Shown: in pieces, positions 1 through 6,216 of the stretch
How positions within the stretch are numbered: position 1 is the first letter of the stretch
Layout of the letters: every line of letters begins with the position of its first letter
Translations under genes and position numbers: made by a program
The notes under the pieces: model-generated
Told to the model about the DNA's origin: nothing
What the model saw: only the letters and a program-made list of their open reading frames with translations
Database searches by the model: none
NCBI GenBank assembly: GCA_036394195.1
Contig: DASWFO010000105.1
Coordinates: 1 to 10,677 of the forward strand
Source: DATJPD01 sp036394195
GTDB taxonomy: Bacteria; Pseudomonadota; Alphaproteobacteria; CACIAM-22H2
Reading direction: 5' to 3'
DNA length: 10,677 nucleotides

Positions 1-299
1 CGGAGCAGTCCGAGCTCGAACACGCCGATCACGCCTTCCTGCCGGCCGCGGAACTGCCAGCGCGGGACGATGATGCCCTGCTCGTGCAGCCTCGCCGTGA
101 TGCCCAGCGGGGCCAGGACCTCGAGCGTCGGTGGGTGAAACGACCCGGCGCGCAGATCCATGAACAGCTCCGGATGCGCTTCCAGCACCAGCACCGGGAT
201 GTCGCGCGACGCGAGGCTGTAGGCGGCCACCAGGCCCACCGGCCCGGCGCCGACGATGATCACCCGCTTGCGGGCTGTGTCGAGACCGGTCCCTGCCAT
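1..299 (-). CDS. FAD-dependent aromatic monooxygenase (group A flavoprotein hydroxylase), N-terminal part only
   Basis: Only the first 99 residues are in the window; the gene continues past the left edge. The protein opens with a dinucleotide-binding Rossmann unit: RVIIVGAGPVGLVAA at residues 12-26 (GxGxxG at 17-22), with the acidic residue that ends the second strand at E40 (VLVLEA). RAGSFHPPTLEVL at 50-62 resembles the region following the first FAD segment in MhpA/phenol-hydroxylase-like enzymes. Family members use NAD(P)H and O2 to ortho-hydroxylate phenolic rings in the cytoplasm. The ATG lies 4 nt after the stop of the upstream UbiD gene, so the two are almost certainly co-transcribed and probably translationally coupled; no strong Shine-Dalgarno is visible. 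A decarboxylase followed by a hydroxylase is a sensible order for processing an aromatic acid. The substrate cannot be read from the N-terminus. The family call is firm; a 3-(3-hydroxyphenyl)propionate-hydroxylase-like subtype is only suggestive. Confidence 0.88.
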   Translation of the reverse strand, partial: MAGTGLDTARKRVIIVGAGPVGLVAAYSLASRDIPVLVLEAHPELFMDLRAGSFHPPTLEVLAPLGITARLHEQGIIVPRWQFRGRQEGVIGVFELGLL

Positions 300-303
300 C
301 GGG

Positions 304-1725
304 TCAGTCGAGCAACGGCGGCAGTCGATAGCGCGCCCAGTTGTCTTTCACCTTTTGCAGCATCTCGCGCGGCGGCAGCGAGCGCTCGGGGTAGGCATGC
401 TTGCGCGTCGCGTCGATGCCGAGCTTGCCGCTGTAGATCGCCGTCTCCTTCGGCATCGACGGGTCGAGCGGCAGCCCGGTGCCTTTGTCCCACACCGTCA
501 GGTCGCGGTCGGGCTGCACGCGCGTCGCGACATGCCATTCGACGTCGTTGTCGTCGTAGATGTCGCAGTCGTCCTCGACCACGATCACGCGCTTGGCGCG
601 GTTGGGATAGGTGGCCCAGCAGCCGCTGAACACCGCCTTGGCGTGCGAGGGGAATTGCGGCTTGATCCGCACGACCACGTGCGACTGGCAGGACATCGGG
701 TGCACGTAGGCATCGAGCACGCCCGGGATGCCGCAGCCGCGCAGCGCCGAGAGCAGGATCGATTCCATCGCGATGTCCTTGATGCAGCTCCCTTCGCTGG
801 GCGGCATCTGCTCCTGGAAGCCCTGATGGATCGTGCCGTGGCGATAGGTGATCGCGGTGACCTCGATCACCGGCGAGTTCGCCGGCGGGCCCATGTGGCC
901 GTAGAACTCGCCGAACGGACCTTCCTTCTCGCGGAAGCCCGGCTGGACGACGCCCTCGATGACCATCTCGGCATGCGCCGGGACGATCAGGTCGACGGTT
1001 TCGCATTTCACGACCTCGACCGCCTCATCGGCGAGCGCTCCGGCCACCGTGATCTCGTCGACGCCGTAGGGGACCCGGCCGACCGAGGTCATGCCGAGGC
1101 AGGGCGGCGGACCGATGACGATCGCCACCTCCATCGGTTTGTTCGCCGCTTCGTATTTCTGGAAGATCACGCCGGAGTGCTTGGCGGGCTGGATCAGGAT
1201 TCCGATCCGGTTCGGCCCCTTGATCATGCCGCGATAGACGCCGGCGTTCTGGATCCCGGTCTCGGGGTCCTTCTGGATCACCGCCCCGGCCGAGAGATAG
1301 GGGGCCGCGTCGCGGGTCGGCGTCCAGGTCGGGATCGGGAAGGCGAGCAGATTTACCCCGTTGCCGCGGACGATGTTCTCTTTGACCGGCCCCGTCTTGA
1401 CCAGCTTCGGGGCCAGCGGCCTGGCCAGCGCCTTCACCCATTTGTCGTGGATCGCCTGCTTGTCGATCTGCCCGTTGGCCGTCGGCACGCCGAGGGCCAT
1501 TCCGTAGATCTCGCGCGAGGCGCCGAGCACGCCGGTGAGGACCGGCGTCTTGAAGCCCTTGATGTTGTCGAACATCAGGGCATAGCGCTGCTCGGGGGGC
1601 TGATACATCAGCTGGCGCGTGATGCAGGCGATCTCCCAGTCCTTGTCGACCTCGGCGCTGACGCGCTTGAGCTTGCCGCGCGTCTCCAGATGCGACACGA
1701 GATCGCGCAAGCTGATGAACGACAT
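304..1725 (-). CDS. UbiD-family decarboxylase (prenyl-FMN dependent), copy A
   Basis: This is a 473-residue protein, typical for UbiD. The start is ATG 1725, because GGGGAGGA sits 7 nt upstream; an in-frame ATG at 1773 lies inside a putative operator and has no such site. UbiD enzymes reversibly (de)carboxylate aromatic or unsaturated acids using prenylated FMN, Mn2+ and K+. Counterparts of the family active site are visible: N160 and R165 in IQNAGVYRGMIKG, H183 in AKHSGV, E224 in GVDEITVAG (metal and cofactor ligands), and E268/E273 in EGPFGE (the acidic pair of the catalytic Glu-Arg-Glu set). The C-terminal IDATRKHAYPERSLPP is also typical. All expected ligands are present, so it is predicted active. 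It forms a two-gene unit with the FAD hydroxylase (4-nt gap). The family is certain; the substrate is unknown, with a phenolic or hydroxylated aromatic acid favoured by the context. UbiX, which makes the cofactor, must be elsewhere. Confidence 0.96.
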   Translation of the reverse strand: MSFISLRDLVSHLETRGKLKRVSAEVDKDWEIACITRQLMYQPPEQRYALMFDNIKGFKTPVLTGVLGASREIYGMALGVPTANGQIDKQAIHDKWVKALARPLAPKLVKTGPVKENIVRGNGVNLLAFPIPTWTPTRDAAPYLSAGAVIQKDPETGIQNAGVYRGMIKGPNRIGILIQPAKHSGVIFQKYEAANKPMEVAIVIGPPPCLGMTSVGRVPYGVDEITVAGALADEAVEVVKCETVDLIVPAHAEMVIEGVVQPGFREKEGPFGEFYGHMGPPANSPVIEVTAITYRHGTIHQGFQEQMPPSEGSCIKDIAMESILLSALRGCGIPGVLDAYVHPMSCQSHVVVRIKPQFPSHAKAVFSGCWATYPNRAKRVIVVEDDCDIYDDNDVEWHVATRVQPDRDLTVWDKGTGLPLDPSMPKETAIYSGKLGIDATRKHAYPERSLPPREMLQKVKDNWARYRLPPLLD

Positions 1726-1750
1726 TCGGTGTTCCTCCCCAATCCTTAAC

Positions 1751-1766
1751 GCCCGGGGCTCCGGGC
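1751..1766 (-). other. Small GC hairpin in the presumed 5' leader of ubiD-A
   Basis: GCCCGG and CCGGGC form a perfect 6-bp stem around a 4-nt loop. It lies between the putative operator (1771-1788) and the Shine-Dalgarno of ubiD-A, so it may fall in the mRNA leader. There is no U tract. It could stabilise the leader or be chance in GC-rich DNA. Confidence 0.3.
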
Positions 1767-1770
1767 AGAC

Positions 1771-1788
1771 CATGTTTCACGTTTCATG
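1771..1788 (-). promoter_or_regulatory. Putative operator, copy 1 (upstream of ubiD-A)
   Basis: The plus strand reads CATGTTTCACGTTTCATG: two GTTTCA units in tandem with a 7-bp period, bounded by CATG on both sides. It lies 46 bp upstream of the ubiD-A ATG in a 167-bp gap and shares ATGTTTCAY with the sites at 5099-5116 and 7105-7120. Occurrence of the same AT-rich word in three regulatory gaps of a GC-rich window supports a shared regulator-binding site. The regulator is not encoded here and its family cannot be told from the site. Confidence 0.55.
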
Positions 1789-1892
1789 CCACGACCGCAA
1801 TCGCGGCCGGGCCGCCGGCGCCGGCTGCGCCGCCTAGGTTTCCGGCAAGCCGCCCGCGGCGTCGCCCAAGAATGCGGCAATGGCCGCGCGGA
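1789..1892. other. Gap between the aldolase-like gene and ubiD-A
   Basis: This is the upstream part of the 167-bp gap; both flanking genes are on the minus strand. It is very GC-rich, with a GCCGGCGCCGGC self-complementary stretch near 1815-1826 but no T tract, so there is no convincing intrinsic terminator. The open frames that cross it on either strand are continuations of shadow frames and carry no recognisable protein features. Confidence 0.45.
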
Positions 1893-2639
1893 CTAGCGGT
1901 TTTCCCAGGGGTCCATGGCGGCGTAGTGCCCCCAGACGTGGCTGAAGTATTCCTCCTTGCGGGCACCGGTGAGCACGCTGCGCACCTCGCCGGTGGAGAT
2001 CTTCTGGACCGTCCCGACCTGGGCCGCGATCCACTGCAGGTGCGCGGTCTCTTCCAGCGCGAAGGCGGTGATGCAGGCGTTCTCGATCGAATCGCCCGCC
2101 ACACACACGCCGTGGTTCTTGAGCACCACCGCGCAGGCCTCGCCCATCGCGTCGCGGACCATGCGGCCGCGCTCGGGCGTGTCGATCTGCCGGTCGTACT
2201 CGAGGATCGGCACCTGCGGCGCGAAGATGGCGCCGCGGTTGCCGACCGGCAGGATGTTGACCCCGGCGATGCCGAACGCCGTCGCATAGGTCGGATGGGC
2301 GTGGACCACCGACGTCACGTCCGGCCGCGCCTTCATGATCTCGAGATGCATGAAACGCTCGTCGACCGGCTCGATGCGCCCCTCGAGCCAGTTGCCCTCG
2401 AGGTCGACGGTGACGAGATCGTTGACGTCGGTGTCGATCAGCGAGCGGCCCTCGGAGTGGATATGGCCCAGGATCAGCACCCGGTCGGTGCCGGGAATGC
2501 GGGCGCTGACGTGGCCTTTGGTCAGCGGCCAGATGCCGCCGGCGGTCAGGATGCGGTGCACCTTCGCCAGCCGGCGGCGCAGCGCCAGAATCTCCGTCTC
2601 CTTGGCGTTGGCGGCGGTCGCGAGAGCTGGGCCTTCCAT
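1893..2639 (-). CDS. Class II aldolase/adducin-family metalloenzyme (aldolase or decarboxylase)
   Basis: The protein is 248 residues from ATG 2639, chosen because GAGGAG lies 6 nt upstream; ATG 2645 abuts that site directly and is a weaker choice. The fold is that of L-fuculose-1-phosphate aldolase/RhaD. The zinc-binding set is recognisable: H113 and H115 in VVHAHPTY, H176 in LKNHGVCVAG, and E94 in DERFMH at the same 19-residue spacing before the first His as the catalytic Glu of FucA. No signal peptide is seen, so it should be cytoplasmic. Family members do retro-aldol cleavage of hydroxy-acyl phosphates, but some in aromatic pathways are reported as metal-dependent decarboxylases of dihydroxy-aromatic acids (3,4-dihydroxyphthalate decarboxylase type, from memory). 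Last gene of ubiD-B/bug/aldolase, starting 10 nt after the bug stop. Given two UbiD neighbours, a decarboxylase or side-chain aldolase role is plausible; the exact substrate is unknown. Confidence 0.92.
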   Translation of the reverse strand: MEGPALATAANAKETEILALRRRLAKVHRILTAGGIWPLTKGHVSARIPGTDRVLILGHIHSEGRSLIDTDVNDLVTVDLEGNWLEGRIEPVDERFMHLEIMKARPDVTSVVHAHPTYATAFGIAGVNILPVGNRGAIFAPQVPILEYDRQIDTPERGRMVRDAMGEACAVVLKNHGVCVAGDSIENACITAFALEETAHLQWIAAQVGTVQKISTGEVRSVLTGARKEEYFSHVWGHYAAMDPWENR

Positions 2640-2649
2640 GGTCATCTCC

Positions 2650-3612
2650 TCACTTGGCGGTTTCGGGGGCCACATACAGATCGAGCTTGTCGATCAGGCG
2701 GCGATACTGCGTGTCCTCGTCGGCGAAGAATTTCTGGAACGCGGCGGCGTTCAGATAGCGCACGCCGAGCAGCAGCGTGCCCATGTGCTGGACGAAGTCG
2801 GGCCGGGCGCTCAGCCGGCCGACGGCCTCGCTCACCTGGGCCACGATCGCGGCCGGCGTGCCCTTCGGCGCGAACACGCCGTGCCAGGACGAAATGACCA
2901 GGTCCACGCCGCCTTCGCGCATCGTTGGAATATTTGGATAGAGATCGACATGGCCCTCGGCCGCGATGCCCAGGGCGTCGATCTTCTGCGATTCGATCAT
3001 CGGCTTCATCGGCGCCACGATGTCGAAATCCGTGTCGATATGGCCGCCGGCCAGGGCCACGCTGCGCTCGCTTCCGCCGCGGAACGGGACGTAGATCACA
3101 TCGAGGCCGGCCTTCTCGGCGAACGCGGCGGCGAAGATATGCGCCGAGCTGCCGGCATTGATGCCGACGCGCAAGGCTCCGGGATTCTTCCGCCCATAGG
3201 CGACGAAATCGGCGAGGCTGCGCCAGCCGCGGGCGTGCGGCACCGCGACGGCCGCCGGGTCGATGTTGATCAGCGCGACCAGCTCGTACTCGCTCGCCTT
3301 GGTCGGGGTGGGCACCGTGTATTGGGCGGTGAGGAACCCGGTCGAGAACAGCCCCAGCGTGTAGCCGTCCGCGGCGGCGCCGGAGACCTCCTTGGCGCCC
3401 AGGACGCCGCTCGCCCCCGGTCGGTTGATCACCACCACCGGCTGGCCGAGCTCGGGCTTCAGGAACTGGGCGACGGCGCGCGCGACCAGATCGGTGCGCC
3501 CGCCGGCGGGGAAGGGGACGACCAGGCTGATCGCCTTGGTGGGATAGGACTGGGCCTCGGCCGCCGTGGCCGCGAGGGCGCCGAGCAGCAGTGCCGCGAC
3601 GAACAGCCGCAT
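2650..3612 (-). CDS. Bug-family (TctC-like) periplasmic tripartite tricarboxylate transporter substrate-binding protein
   Basis: The protein is 320 residues, the standard Bug length. It begins with a Sec signal peptide (MRLFVAALLLGALAATAAEA) with a likely cleavage after residue 20, so it is exported to the periplasm. Family hallmarks are the strand and loop VVPFPAGGRTDLVAR at 31-45, NRPGASG at 63-69 and DGYTLG at 82-87. Bug proteins bind small carboxylates, amino acids or aromatic acids (for example citrate, nicotinate, phthalate isomers) and hand them to TctA/TctB membrane subunits. Neither subunit is in the window, so this is an orphan receptor that may use a distant TctAB or act as a sensor. 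It sits between ubiD-B (3-nt gap) and the aldolase-like gene, which implies that its ligand is the acid processed by this operon. The family is certain; the ligand is unknown. Confidence 0.95.
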   Translation of the reverse strand: MRLFVAALLLGALAATAAEAQSYPTKAISLVVPFPAGGRTDLVARAVAQFLKPELGQPVVVINRPGASGVLGAKEVSGAAADGYTLGLFSTGFLTAQYTVPTPTKASEYELVALINIDPAAVAVPHARGWRSLADFVAYGRKNPGALRVGINAGSSAHIFAAAFAEKAGLDVIYVPFRGGSERSVALAGGHIDTDFDIVAPMKPMIESQKIDALGIAAEGHVDLYPNIPTMREGGVDLVISSWHGVFAPKGTPAAIVAQVSEAVGRLSARPDFVQHMGTLLLGVRYLNAAAFQKFFADEDTQYRRLIDKLDLYVAPETAK

Positions 3613-3615
3613 CGC

Positions 3616-5064
3616 TTACAGACCCTTCGGCAGGCGGATCTCGCCGAGCGGCGGCAGCCCGTAATCCGACCAGCGGTCCGCCACCTTCTGCAGATGATCG
3701 CGGCTGGGCAGCGACAGGGCGGGATACTCCCAGCGCCGGGTTGCGTCGATGATCACCTTGGAGCCGAACTCTTCGGCCGGGATTTCCTCCGGCGGATGGC
3801 CGGACGGATCGAGCTCGACCGCGGCTGTGTTCGGCAGGACGCGCATGTCGCGCGCCGGATTCACCCGCCACGACAGGATCCACTCGCGCATGAACGGGTC
3901 GCGGATGTCGTCGTCCGCGTCGGCGACGACGATCCACTTGTAATAGCTCATGCCGAAATAGCCGAGCACGGCCATCGCGACCTGGTCGACATGGCCGGTG
4001 TACATTCGCTTGAGGCTGATCCACAGCGTGGCCGTGCAGCCGCCGGATTCGAGCGCGTGCAGGTCGACGATGCCGGGAATGCGCACGGTCTCGTTGAGAT
4101 GCTTCAGCAGGTTGGCTTCGAGCAGGTTGCGCTTGATCATGCTGCTCTCGCTCGGCGGGAACTGGCTGATGATGCCGAGCAGGATGGGATTCTTGCGATG
4201 AGTGATGCACTTCACGTTGAACACCGGGCACTCGCGTCCGCCCGCCATGAAGCCGGTGAACTCGCCGAACGGGCCTTCGCGCTCGACGTAGTCGGTCGGG
4301 ATCTCGCCCTCGATCACGATCTCAGCCGTCGCCGGGACCTCGATGTCGACCGTCTCGCACTTGACCAGCTCGACGGCCTTGCCGCGGATGCCGCCGGCGA
4401 TGGCGAGCTCGTCCACGCCATAGCGGCCGGGGGCCACCAGGTAATGCACCGGGTCGGCGCCGATATAGAGCGCCGCCGGCATCGGCTTGCCGCGCGCTTT
4501 CCATTTGGCGTGGTGGATGGCGCCGCCGCGATCGGGCGCCCCGAACAGGATGCCGGTCTTGTTGGGGCCCTTGATCTGGCCGCGCCGGATGCCGACGTTG
4601 CGCACCCCGTTGTCGGGGTCCTTGGTGACCCACAGCGGAGTCAGGTACGGGCCGGCGTCCTTGCCGGCGGTCCAGATCGGCACCGGCAGCTTGGTGAGGT
4701 CGACGTCGCGGCCGGAGAGGATCACCTCCTTGCACGGACCGCTTTTCACGATCACCGGCTCGATCGGCGCGGCCAGGCCGCGGATCGTCCGCTCGTGGAT
4801 CGCCGCCGGTGTCGGCTCGCATTCGAGCGCGATCGACATCATCCGGGTCGACGCGGCGACCACGCCCGACACCACCCGGCCGCCGGGAAAGCCCTTGATG
4901 TTGCGAAAGCCGAAGCCATAGCGGCTCTGCTCTTGCATGCCGCGGAAGATCATGCGACCGATGGCCGAGATCTCCCAATCCTTGTCGACCTCGCGATCGA
5001 TCCAGCGCATCAGGCCCTTGCCTTCGAGCGTCTCGAGATAGGGCCGCAGGCTCTCGTAGGGCAT
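3616..5064 (-). CDS. UbiD-family decarboxylase (prenyl-FMN dependent), copy B, with an altered metal-ligand position
   Basis: The protein is 482 residues from ATG 5064, where GGGAG sits 6 nt upstream; the in-frame ATG at 5097 has no such site and falls in the promoter gap. The UbiD fold is clear: DKDWEI at 28-32, N156 and R161 in RNVGIRRGQIKGPN, E219 in GVDELAIAGG, E263/E268 in EGPFGE, and the C-terminal IDATRRWEYPALSLPS. Reaction: prFMN-dependent (de)carboxylation of an aromatic or unsaturated acid in the cytoplasm. At the position matching H183 of copy A, normally a metal-binding His, it reads APDRGGAIHHAKW, with Asp178 in place of His; H184/H185 follow a few residues later and might substitute. 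It is clearly diverged from copy A, so the two probably act on different acids or as partners. First gene of the unit with the bug and aldolase-like genes, divergent from the AspDH-like gene. Confidence 0.95.
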   Translation of the reverse strand: MPYESLRPYLETLEGKGLMRWIDREVDKDWEISAIGRMIFRGMQEQSRYGFGFRNIKGFPGGRVVSGVVAASTRMMSIALECEPTPAAIHERTIRGLAAPIEPVIVKSGPCKEVILSGRDVDLTKLPVPIWTAGKDAGPYLTPLWVTKDPDNGVRNVGIRRGQIKGPNKTGILFGAPDRGGAIHHAKWKARGKPMPAALYIGADPVHYLVAPGRYGVDELAIAGGIRGKAVELVKCETVDIEVPATAEIVIEGEIPTDYVEREGPFGEFTGFMAGGRECPVFNVKCITHRKNPILLGIISQFPPSESSMIKRNLLEANLLKHLNETVRIPGIVDLHALESGGCTATLWISLKRMYTGHVDQVAMAVLGYFGMSYYKWIVVADADDDIRDPFMREWILSWRVNPARDMRVLPNTAAVELDPSGHPPEEIPAEEFGSKVIIDATRRWEYPALSLPSRDHLQKVADRWSDYGLPPLGEIRLPKGL

Positions 5065-5138
5065 CAGGCGCTCCCGCTTGCAGGGTCGGCAATTCATTAT
5101 TTATGTTTCATTTCAGAAAATTTGGAAAGGCATTCGTC
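5065..5138. promoter_or_regulatory. Divergent promoter region between ubiD-B and the AspDH-like gene
   Basis: This 74-bp gap contains the most AT-rich stretch of the window (5091-5124). It must drive ubiD-B leftwards and the AspDH-like gene rightwards. Both genes have good Shine-Dalgarno sites at its edges: GGGAG for ubiD-B and GGAAAGG at 5124-5130 for the AspDH-like gene. No single -35/-10 pair stands out on either strand. The putative operator at 5099-5116 could control both directions. Confidence 0.6.
5099..5116. promoter_or_regulatory. Putative operator, copy 2 (divergent gap)
   Basis: The plus strand reads ATTTATGTTTCATTTCAG. It contains ATGTTTCAT and two directly adjacent TTTCA units, whereas copies 1 and 3 have two bases between the units. 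It lies 23 bp upstream of the AspDH-like ATG and 35 bp upstream of the ubiD-B ATG. ATGTTTCAT is itself an ATG-N3-CAT dyad, so either strand could be bound. Confidence 0.5.
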
Positions 5139-5969
5139 ATGACCCAGCTGCGCCGGCCCACCCGCATCGCCGTGATCGGCTATGGCGCCATCACCGATGA
5201 GATCGTCACGTGCCTGGAGCGGCGCGGTCAGATCGGCGCCCTGATCGGCGTCCTGGACCTGCCGGAGCGGATCGACCAGCTGAAAGCGAAAGCCAACGGC
5301 CGCTTTCCGGTGGTCGCGGTGCTGAATGATCTCATGGCGACCAAGCCCGACCTGGTCATCGAGGCGGCTGGGCATGCCGCGGCCAAACGGTTCGCCCCGC
5401 AGGTTTTGAGCACTGGCGCCGACCTATTGATCGCGTCCGTGGGCGCATTGGCCGACCGCGACTTCGCAAGCCGGCTCGAGGCCGCTTCGGCGGAGGGCGG
5501 CGACCTGTGGATCGCGGCCGGTGCGGTGGCCGGCATCGACGGCCTGCTCGCCGCGCGCACGGCCGGGCTGAAGTCGGTGACCTACACGTCGCTGAAGGGC
5601 CCGAAAGCATGGACCGGCACGCCGGGAGAAAAGCTGCTCGGGCCCACGGCCGACCGCGAGCGGGTGATCTTTTTCAAAGGCAGTGCCCGCGATGCGGCCA
5701 TCCAATATCCGCAGAATGCGAATGTCGGCGCCACGATCGCGCTGGCGAGCCTCGGCCTCGACCGGACCGCGGTGCATCTCGGCTCGGACCCGAAGGTCGC
5801 GGGGCCGCTCGGCATCATCGACGCCGACGGCGAGTTCGGCACGCTCCATTTCGAAATCCTGGCGCTGGCCTCGCCGATCAACCCGAAGACGTCGGCGATC
5901 ACCGGCCACAGCCTGATCGCCGCGGCCCTCGACGGCATGCGCTTCAGACCGTTCGCCCTCGCGGGGTGA
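5139..5969 (+). CDS. Aspartate dehydrogenase-like (NadX/DUF108 family) NAD(P)-binding protein, probably with altered activity
   Basis: The protein is 276 residues from ATG 5139, with GGAAAGG 8 nt upstream; the in-frame ATG at 5103 belongs to the putative operator. Rossmann start: RIAVIGYGAITDEI at 9-22, where the third Gly of GxGxxG is Thr. AspDH-family landmarks follow in order: IEAAGHAAAKRFAPQVL (74-90), IASVGALADRDF (98-109), AAGAVAGIDGL (126-136), VTYTSLKGPKAWTGTP (147-162), YPQNANVGATIALA (190-203) and INPKTSAITGHSL (247-259). True AspDH oxidises L-aspartate to iminosuccinate with NAD(P)+. From memory, the catalytic His lies in an N-V-H-x-I motif before the last strands; here the matching stretch is AGPLGII (221-227), with Gly at that point. 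The fold and cofactor use are safe, but aspartate as substrate is doubtful. A different small amino- or oxo-acid intermediate of the pathway is possible. It may share the divergent operator with ubiD-B. Confidence 0.88.
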   Translation: MTQLRRPTRIAVIGYGAITDEIVTCLERRGQIGALIGVLDLPERIDQLKAKANGRFPVVAVLNDLMATKPDLVIEAAGHAAAKRFAPQVLSTGADLLIASVGALADRDFASRLEAASAEGGDLWIAAGAVAGIDGLLAARTAGLKSVTYTSLKGPKAWTGTPGEKLLGPTADRERVIFFKGSARDAAIQYPQNANVGATIALASLGLDRTAVHLGSDPKVAGPLGIIDADGEFGTLHFEILALASPINPKTSAITGHSLIAAALDGMRFRPFALAG

Positions 5970-5984
5970 TGCCGGCTGCCTATT

Positions 5985-6033
5985 CACCTCTCCCGAGGGG
6001 AGAGGTCGACCGCGGCAGCGGTCGGGTGAGGGG
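5985..6033 (+). repeat. REP-like palindromic element, copy 1; also terminator-like after the AspDH-like gene
   Basis: Two hairpins lie side by side: CCTCTCCC/GGGAGAGG (8-bp perfect stem, 3-nt loop, 5987-6005) and GACCGC/GCGGTC (6-bp stem, 4-nt loop, 6008-6023), ending in GGGTGAGGGG. The first begins 17 nt after the AspDH-like stop, so it could attenuate transcription, although there is no U tract. The same element recurs inverted at 6085-6134 and as a variant at 10491-10539. Confidence 0.8.
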
Positions 6034-6084
6034 AAGCCTCGCCGCTTCGCGGTGATGACAAAGCAGAGCGGTGCTGAAGCGTTG

Positions 6085-6134
6085 CCCCTCACCCGCTCGC
6101 TGCCGCTCGCGACCTCATCCCCGTGGGAGAGGTG
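6085..6134 (-). repeat. REP-like palindromic element, copy 2 (inverted relative to copy 1)
   Basis: The reverse complement matches copy 1 over its whole length with only scattered mismatches: it begins CACCTCTCCC, has GCGGCAGCG in the middle and ends GGGTGAGGGG. The pair is head to head, separated by about 50 bp, an arrangement typical of paired REP/BIME elements. It lies in the gap between the AspDH-like and SDR genes and holds no gene. Confidence 0.8.
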
Positions 6135-6157
6135 ATTGCAATTGAGTCCGCCTAAAT

Positions 6158-6179
6158 GGAACCCGCTCTAGCAGGTTCC
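6158..6179. promoter_or_regulatory. 22-bp imperfect palindrome upstream of the SDR gene (candidate operator)
   Basis: GGAACC, one base, GCT, a CT centre, AGC, one base, GGTTCC: nine of eleven position pairs are complementary. It is centred about 48 bp upstream of the SDR start, where a dimeric repressor (TetR or MarR size) would bind. It is unrelated to the ATGTTTCAY motif. As RNA it could also form a leader hairpin with a single internal mismatch. No regulator gene is next to it. Confidence 0.5.
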
Positions 6180-6216
6180 GGTTGAAGTATTACGGCGATG
6201 GCCACGGAGGCTCCGC

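Noticed and set aside
256..1749. A 497-residue plus-strand open frame opposite ubiD-A
   Set aside because: The opposite strand encodes a UbiD protein with all active-site residues; this frame is its antisense shadow.
1813..1830. GC-rich self-complementary stretch after the aldolase-like gene as an intrinsic terminator
   Set aside because: There is no T tract on either strand, and such stretches are common by chance at this base composition.
2335..5142. A 935-residue open frame on the plus strand antisense to ubiD-B, bug and part of the aldolase-like gene
   Set aside because: It is a shadow frame in GC-rich DNA: the opposite strand carries three clear conserved proteins with ribosome binding sites, and the translation is rich in Arg, His, Asp and Ala with no recognisable domain.
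5985..6134. The inverted repeat pair as a CRISPR array or the ends of a miniature transposable element
   Set aside because: The units are inverted rather than direct repeats, there is no spacer series, and a third copy stands alone elsewhere, which fits dispersed REP-like palindromes better.
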